Of a DNA stretch of 14,157 nucleotides, positions 8,795-14,157 are shown piece after piece (the stretch's first letter is position 1; the number at the start of each line of letters is the position of its first letter). The stretch covers positions 1-14,157 of the forward strand of contig LSSN01001729.1 in NCBI GenBank assembly GCA_001970855.1, given 5' to 3'. The translations under genes were made by a program, and so were the position numbers. The notes beneath the pieces were generated by a model. It was not told the DNA's origin. It worked only from the letters and a program-made list of their open reading frames with translations, and ran no database searches. The DNA is from Smittium culicis (lineage: Eukaryota; Kickxellomycota; Harpellomycetes; Harpellales; Legeriomycetaceae).

Positions 8795-8925
8795 TTTTTT
8801 TTTTTATATCTCGGATTTTATCGACATAAATAACAGCTAAATTAATAAAAATTAAAATAGTCTAAAAATTTATAAAAATCTTCTTTCGGTCTACCGCCTG
8901 TGCACCCTATGGGCATTGCTTCAAG
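8795..8925 (-). mobile_element. SINE-like retroposon copy 2 (minus strand)
   Basis: Read on the minus strand, this 131-bp segment begins CTTGAAGCAATGCCCATAGG. Its first 16 bases match copy 1 (1878-1893) at 15 positions. It then runs through a G+C-rich head containing GGCGGTAGACCGAAAG and an AT-rich body, and ends in a run of 11 A (8805 down to 8795). Its flanks are a 10-bp duplication with one mismatch. The 5' end found from that duplication agrees with the end of copy 1 to within one base, which is independent support for a real family. Beyond the first 20 bases the heads differ by gaps and substitutions, so the copies belong to different subfamilies or this one has decayed. No protein is encoded and the B-box is not recognisable. 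Confidence 0.65.
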
Positions 8926-8935
8926 TTTGGGCATG
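8926..8935. repeat. Target-site duplication at head side of SINE-like copy 2
   Basis: TTTGGGCATG is the partner of 8785-8794 with one mismatch. It lies immediately outside the CTTGAAG start of the element as read on the minus strand. Confidence 0.6.
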
Positions 8936-9943
8936 ATTAAAAGGTATGATTTTTGTATTTAGCTTATTTATTATAAATGATATTTTTTAATACGATACTT
9001 TTTGTTTTTTTATAGCTTTTTTAGATTCAAATATCTAGAAATTAAGAAATCTTTAACTTTGCATCAAATTAAATTCAATAACAATCCACATTATATAGCT
9101 CTAATTTTCAATAAATTAGGTCTTTTAAAGTCAAATCAAATCTATAAAAAAAAAGCAGCAAATAATATATGTCCGAAATATCATTTAATACTTGTATAGA
9201 TTTTATAGTTATATATTTTGATTGAAAAATATAGAGCAAAACCTCATAAAATTTCCATATTAAATTAAATATGTACAAAATTATTTAAGTAATATACTTT
9301 TTATAAAATTATTAGGAGTTTTTTTTATTTAATCTGTTCATGATAATATAAATAATGATATTAAAATTTATCTTTTTCATTTTTTTATTATAAAGATAAT
9401 TACTATATCTTGAGATTTAACAATAAAATCAAAAAAATTTTTCAATTTTTAATGAATTACAAAAGAGTAATATCCGGTACATAGATTATATCAATTTTTT
9501 GTTATAAAAACCTTAATTATAAAAATTCTTTGAAAAAAACTAACAAAAAATAAAACTTATCAGGCAATTCCCCCCATATAATATAGTTTTTATGATTTCA
9601 GAATATTTTCATCTGTAAACAGGGTGAAAAGATTAGTCAGAACATTCAAGGAAAATCTCTGAGTACAATCTTTAGTTCACAGGATCAATAAAAACATTTT
9701 TCATTTAGCAACTTATTTTAAGATTACGATTTCAATCATCTACACTTTTATGATGGGCTCCTATTTTATATAAATCTATCTTTAATATACTCTGGAAAGA
9801 CACTCGGTTATTTCAATTTATTCAACTTTTACTGAATCAGTTCAATTTATCATTTTTTGTAACTAAAATTAGTCGAAATTTTATAATTAATATTTATTAT
9901 AATTTTTTTATGGTATATTAGCCTCAAAAACTTTATGAAGTTT

Positions 9944-9955
9944 GTAGACCGAAAG
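9944..9955 (+). repeat. Possible relic of the SINE-like element
   Basis: GTAGACCGAAAG occurs here and, on the minus strand, inside copy 2 (8894 down to 8883). Just upstream CTTTATGAAG (9931-9940) resembles the CTTGAAG start of the element, as if the middle of the head were deleted. A 12-base match with half G+C is unlikely by chance in this DNA, but no tail or target duplication is clear. Confidence 0.3.
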
Positions 9956-10920
9956 TTAAAATTTTTTTGTGCTTTATTATTTACTTTTTAATAAAATTTA
10001 CATAATTTAATATTTTTTTACTGAATATTTTATAAGAGTTTTATAGTGCCAAAATAACTGTTTTTTTTAGAGCAAAAACAAATATTTATACATATTTCTG
10101 ATTTTAATGGGATATATGAAGAACGTTTTATTATAAGCCTAGTATTTAATCTATCATTTGTTAGTATAATAATAATTTTTTTAAAAATATTACTATATGT
10201 AAAAAGAAACTTCTATTAAATTTTGTGTAATTTAATGTATTTAATACATAAAATATGCGATTAAAAGCCTAAAAAAAGCTAGTTTCGAGAAAAACTAATT
10301 GGATTTCAATTATAACATAACTTTTTTTTCATTTAGCACTAAGTTTAAAGATTATGCTTTATGTGTATAAATTCAGTATTTTTCTTTAAATAGATTAAAC
10401 GATAAAATAAGCGTCAATTCAATGATAATACAATTTAATCGACTATAAATTATATTATATTATTATAATTCATGTAAAGCAACTAATATTTACTATTTAT
10501 GTGTTATTACTATTTCTGATCATTTTTTACTTAATCGACTAAAAATGATAAAAAACAATAAAATTAAGTGAGAAAAATCATATTCAAAAAATTTAAAATT
10601 AAATAAACTAATTTCAAAAAAGTGGCTAGAGAATAAAATAAATTTCAGATATCAATGGAAATATAAAACTCGCATATAAAATTGCCAAGGCACTATTATT
10701 AGTAATTTTTAGTTAACAAGATTATTTAATTCTAGTTTAAGTATTTAAAATATTTTTAATTTTACATTATCTCAATATAAATTGCACTAAAATACCAAAT
10801 AATTGTATATTTTGATTTTTTTATTTCGAAATCCATCTAAAGAGGGTGTAAGGTGAATTCTGCATGTTATAATTAAAAAATCTTATTTCAAGTAGATAAT
10901 AAATATCCAAGCCAAAAAAA

Positions 10921-10952
10921 AAATAGCGATATATGATTTAATATCGTTATTT
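10921..10952. repeat. 12-bp stem hairpin
   Basis: AAATAGCGATAT at 10921-10932 pairs along its whole length with ATATCGTTATTT at 10941-10952, with one G-T wobble, around an 8-base loop. An A10 run ends inside the left arm (10914-10923). The stem keeps a CGATAT/ATATCG core. It is not attached to a gene. Confidence 0.4.
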
Positions 10953-13067
10953 GATAATCTAATATTTGTGTAAATACTCAATTTTTATTTACAAGAAATT
11001 TATATTGTAAAAATTACTTTTTATTTCTAGATTCCATGAATTTTTTTTTTACGCTTATTTGTTTTTTAGACCAATCAAAAATATTATTATTTTATATGAT
11101 TTAATTTATTTTTTTGAAACAGAAAAATTAAATTTTTGTCCTTTTTTCGGATTATAAAACGTATATTTCTTGTTATACGCGCTTTATTCCCACGTTATAT
11201 TCTATATAAAATTAGAGCAAATTTAATAAAATTGAAAAATTCGATATGTATATGAGTATGGCAAAACTAGTTCATATGGTGATAATTGAGTTTTGATTTC
11301 GGAGATAATATTTCAATTTTAGAACAATATTCAATATTCTTGATTTTTTTATAAAATTATTATAAACACAAGATGTATAATTTAAAAAAAATTTTAGTGT
11401 ATAAATAATTTATGTAGCTAAATTATTTATTATGTATCATTAAGAGAAAAGATAATATCTCTTTTATATAGCTACTGGAAAAGCTTGAAATAATAAAATA
11501 GCATAGATCTTATGATTGTATTTTAATAGAATCGGTAGATATTTATATCTGCGTAAAAATTAAAATATACTTTGATTGCTGAAAGTTATAACATTCTGTA
11601 TCTATGTGACTTATTAATTTCCAAATTGAGATTTTGATATGTACAAATTTTGTGTAATTAGTTAAAAATTTTAGGAATTTATATTTTCCATTCAATTTTT
11701 TTTATTTGACATTGTTTCATAGAGTTACTATATTTTTATCTAAATTCTGTGTGAATTGAAATTTTCCACGCTATTCGATTATCGAAATGGTTTTTTCAGA
11801 GGAAAAAGTTAATTTGGAATCCTTAATATTATTTTAATACAAATATATAGATATAATTTTATTTAATAAGATTAAGATTAAAATTTTTTTCGATTTATTA
11901 GTTATATTTTTTTATGCTAAGAAACCTAATAAAAAAATTCTAGTTATAATTTTTAATTTAATTGAAATGTATTTTGTAAGCCGAGCTTAATCATATACTT
12001 TTTATTTTTATCTTAGTTTTTGTAATTATATTTTATGCTATTTCAGTAAATTATTATATAGAAATATGAATATATAAGGAATAATGTTTGCCTAATTTTT
12101 CATGTTTTAATTTTTTACTAATGAAAAAAATTTTCAAACCTCCAAAAATTTAATACTTGAGCAATAATTTGCACAAAATACTGGTTTTTTTACTGAGTTA
12201 TAAGTTAATTTTAAATTTTTTTATGGTGTGATTTAAATTTTATAGTAATTAAAGAAAAGATTATGTATGTTTTTTTCATTGCTTTTATTTATTTTATAAC
12301 TTTCTGGTCAAATATTTTATTTAATTTATTATTCGATTTCTTTTTTTTCTTTCTTTATTTTTATTATTAATTATATTAATTACTTTTTTTATAGATTAAT
12401 CGGATAATTTTATCTATTATAGCACATTAAATATAAATACATTTATATTTTGATTTAATAGTTGAGTTTAGTTTAGTTGAAGCTTATCGTTTATTAAGTT
12501 TTTTATTTGTGGTATGTTATATTTTACCAATTAATAATTGAATTTTTTTAAAGAATTTATTCTCACGAATTATACTCTCAAATATAATAATTATAATTAT
12601 ATTCATCGCTTAAAAATGTAAAAAAACAGGGTTTTTTATTAAACTTTATCCAATTATTTTTATTAGTCGAATAGTTGGACTCAATCAGCCTCAAATCATC
12701 ATTTATATACGAAATATGATTATTAAATATTTTTAAGCAAAAATTTTCGCATTTTGAATTTAGTTATTTATATTTTCACTATTATTGATATTTATGTTAT
12801 AATTCAATTGTGAACTAAAAATGTATCGTTTTATAGAAAATCTTGTTGCTAGAATATAATGAAATTTTTTTTATAGCCATTAAAATAAATTTCTAAAATA
12901 CCTGTAATATACAGGGTTTTGAAATCAAATTTATAAAATTTCAGTTTGATTGTAGAAATCTCCCAAGAAATTTTTTGTGACGCATCAGAATTTTTTTTCT
13001 TTTCAAATTGCCTAATTATAACCTAAATTTGAATCTAAATGTATAAAAAAAATCCAAAGTATCATTA

Positions 13068-13129
13068 AGTTTTCTAAAAGTTCTAAAGTCGATTCTAATT
13101 GACTCGATCAGTTCTCTAAAAGTTCTAAA
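13068..13129. repeat. 20-bp direct repeat, 42-base period
   Basis: AGTTTTCTAAAAGTTCTAAA at 13068-13087 recurs at 13110-13129 with a single change (C at the fifth base). Each unit itself holds two TTCTAAA or TCTAAAA steps. It looks like a local duplication, and no third unit is visible. Confidence 0.5.
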
Positions 13130-14157
13130 TTAAGTTAAAAATTTCATAATTGGTTATACTAATCATTTATATAGGAATAAATTAATAAATTTTAATAAAA
13201 TAAGGCCTTATTTTCCCTCATAAATAGCATATCTATTTTTTTGAATCAAATCAAGCTGAACTAAAATAATTTTGAGAATTGTAGCGCCACATCAATTAAT
13301 TTTTTATTTATTTTATAATTCTTTTTTCAGCTCCTTCTTGTCTTTTTTATCATTTTATATATTCAAATAATTTAATACAACAATAATCAATTCCTTTTAT
13401 AACATCTTTATAGCTATATTTGGTTACTTAATTTGTGTAGAGGACCTAAATTGATGTCTTGAAATGAAAGAAAAAACTACCACGATTTCCTAATTAACTT
13501 GAAATAGTTATACAGGTTTAAAAAATGTAATACCATAATGAATGAAGATATGAATATTGAGTGAAATAAAAGAGTATGGTATACCGCTTTAGAATTATCA
13601 TAATTTATTGTATTATTTTACATACATATTTTAATAAAAAACTATAAACGTTAATGTACTATTTTTAAACGAAATAATAATATATACTGTTAACTTTATC
13701 TATATTTTTTGGTATCTAAAACATTTTGGGTAATATTTAAATTATGTATTTTTTAAAAAGTACTTAAAGCAGTAAAAGTAAAAAAACACAATATGATTTT
13801 ATATATGATTTCTTAAAATCTATATTTAATTAATTAAACCTTACATATGGGGTAAACTGTAATTGAGAACAAGATATATGAAACTTTATTCTATAATAGC
13901 ATTATTGATCTTATAATCATTCAACTATTGGTTTACAGAAAAATAAAAAGCGAATAATAAAAATATTAGAAAATCTATTGAATCGTATATGTTTAGATTT
14001 GAACTTATTAAAAACTGTTTGAATTAATTATTATCAACTTTTAAACTTGTATAAATTTGATTGATACATAAAGAATCGATTTTGGGTTATAATTTAGTAA
14101 TTCAAAATTTTTATAGTTTCGATTAAAAAACCCTATATCTTTGCGGTTTATTATTTT

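Larger units (their letters stand above)
8936..14157. other. Very AT-rich gene-free region
   Basis: No gene, tRNA or rRNA is visible in these 5.2 kb. Lines I counted range from about 10% to 30% G+C, often below 15%. Frames are saturated with stops; the longest stretch (9002-9199) has no ATG start and a spacer-like Phe/Ile/Lys/Asn composition. The region holds the possible element relic at 9944-9955, hairpins at 10921-10952 and 12901-12915 (CCTGTA/TACAGG) and a direct repeat at 13068-13129. It could be ordinary spacer, or part of a structural AT-rich domain. Confidence 0.6.

Noticed and set aside
9002..9199. 65-codon open stretch on the plus strand
   Set aside because: It starts at TTG inside a T run and encodes Phe/Ile/Lys/Asn-rich sequence as expected from AT-rich spacer.
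10820..10850. B-box-like TTTCGAAATCC
   Set aside because: There is no A-box at a suitable distance upstream and no stems that fit a tRNA.
1..14157. CRISPR array, rRNA or bacterial operon signals
   Set aside because: No regularly spaced repeats, rRNA-like blocks, Shine-Dalgarno-led gene runs or compact gene order are present.

Overview
The window looks like nuclear DNA of an AT-rich eukaryote, most likely an early-diverging fungus. The evidence is one long intronless gene for a single-pass membrane protein with a C-terminal SH3 domain, a layout common in fungi, set in very AT-rich spacer full of A and T runs, with eukaryote-style AATAAA signals. The lineage is my inference; no rRNA, tRNA or housekeeping marker fixes it.

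Layout. Positions 1 to about 1860 are moderately AT-rich (about 30% G+C on lines I counted) and hold only short, frame-broken coding-like pieces, a small tandem duplication and a cluster of E2F/MBF-like motifs. At 1861-2057 lies a retroposed element of SINE type: conserved head, T-rich body, poly(A) tail and a perfect 16-bp target-site duplication. From 2058 to about 4515 there is AT-rich spacer. The only supported protein gene is at 4686-6902 on the plus strand (738 aa). Its upstream region carries a chain of three tiny upstream ORFs (4516-4597) and a 16-bp perfect palindrome (4661-4676) ending nine bases before the ATG. AATAAA signals follow at 7141 and 7190.

From about 7200 to the end (7 kb) I see no gene; lines I counted here often have only 10-20% G+C. 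This stretch holds a second, older copy of the same SINE-like element on the minus strand (8795-8925). That copy has its own diverged target-site duplication and poly(A) tail, and its 5' end agrees with the first copy to within one base. A 12-base match to it at 9944-9955 may be a relic. A few hairpins and short repeats complete the region.

How it fits together: the single gene has the Fus1-like order (Ser/Thr-rich outside part, one membrane helix, basic stretch, long low-complexity cytosolic linker, SH3), so a cell-surface scaffold or sensor is the best guess. Its leader suggests translational control. The most novel item is the short SINE family, defined here by two independent insertions.
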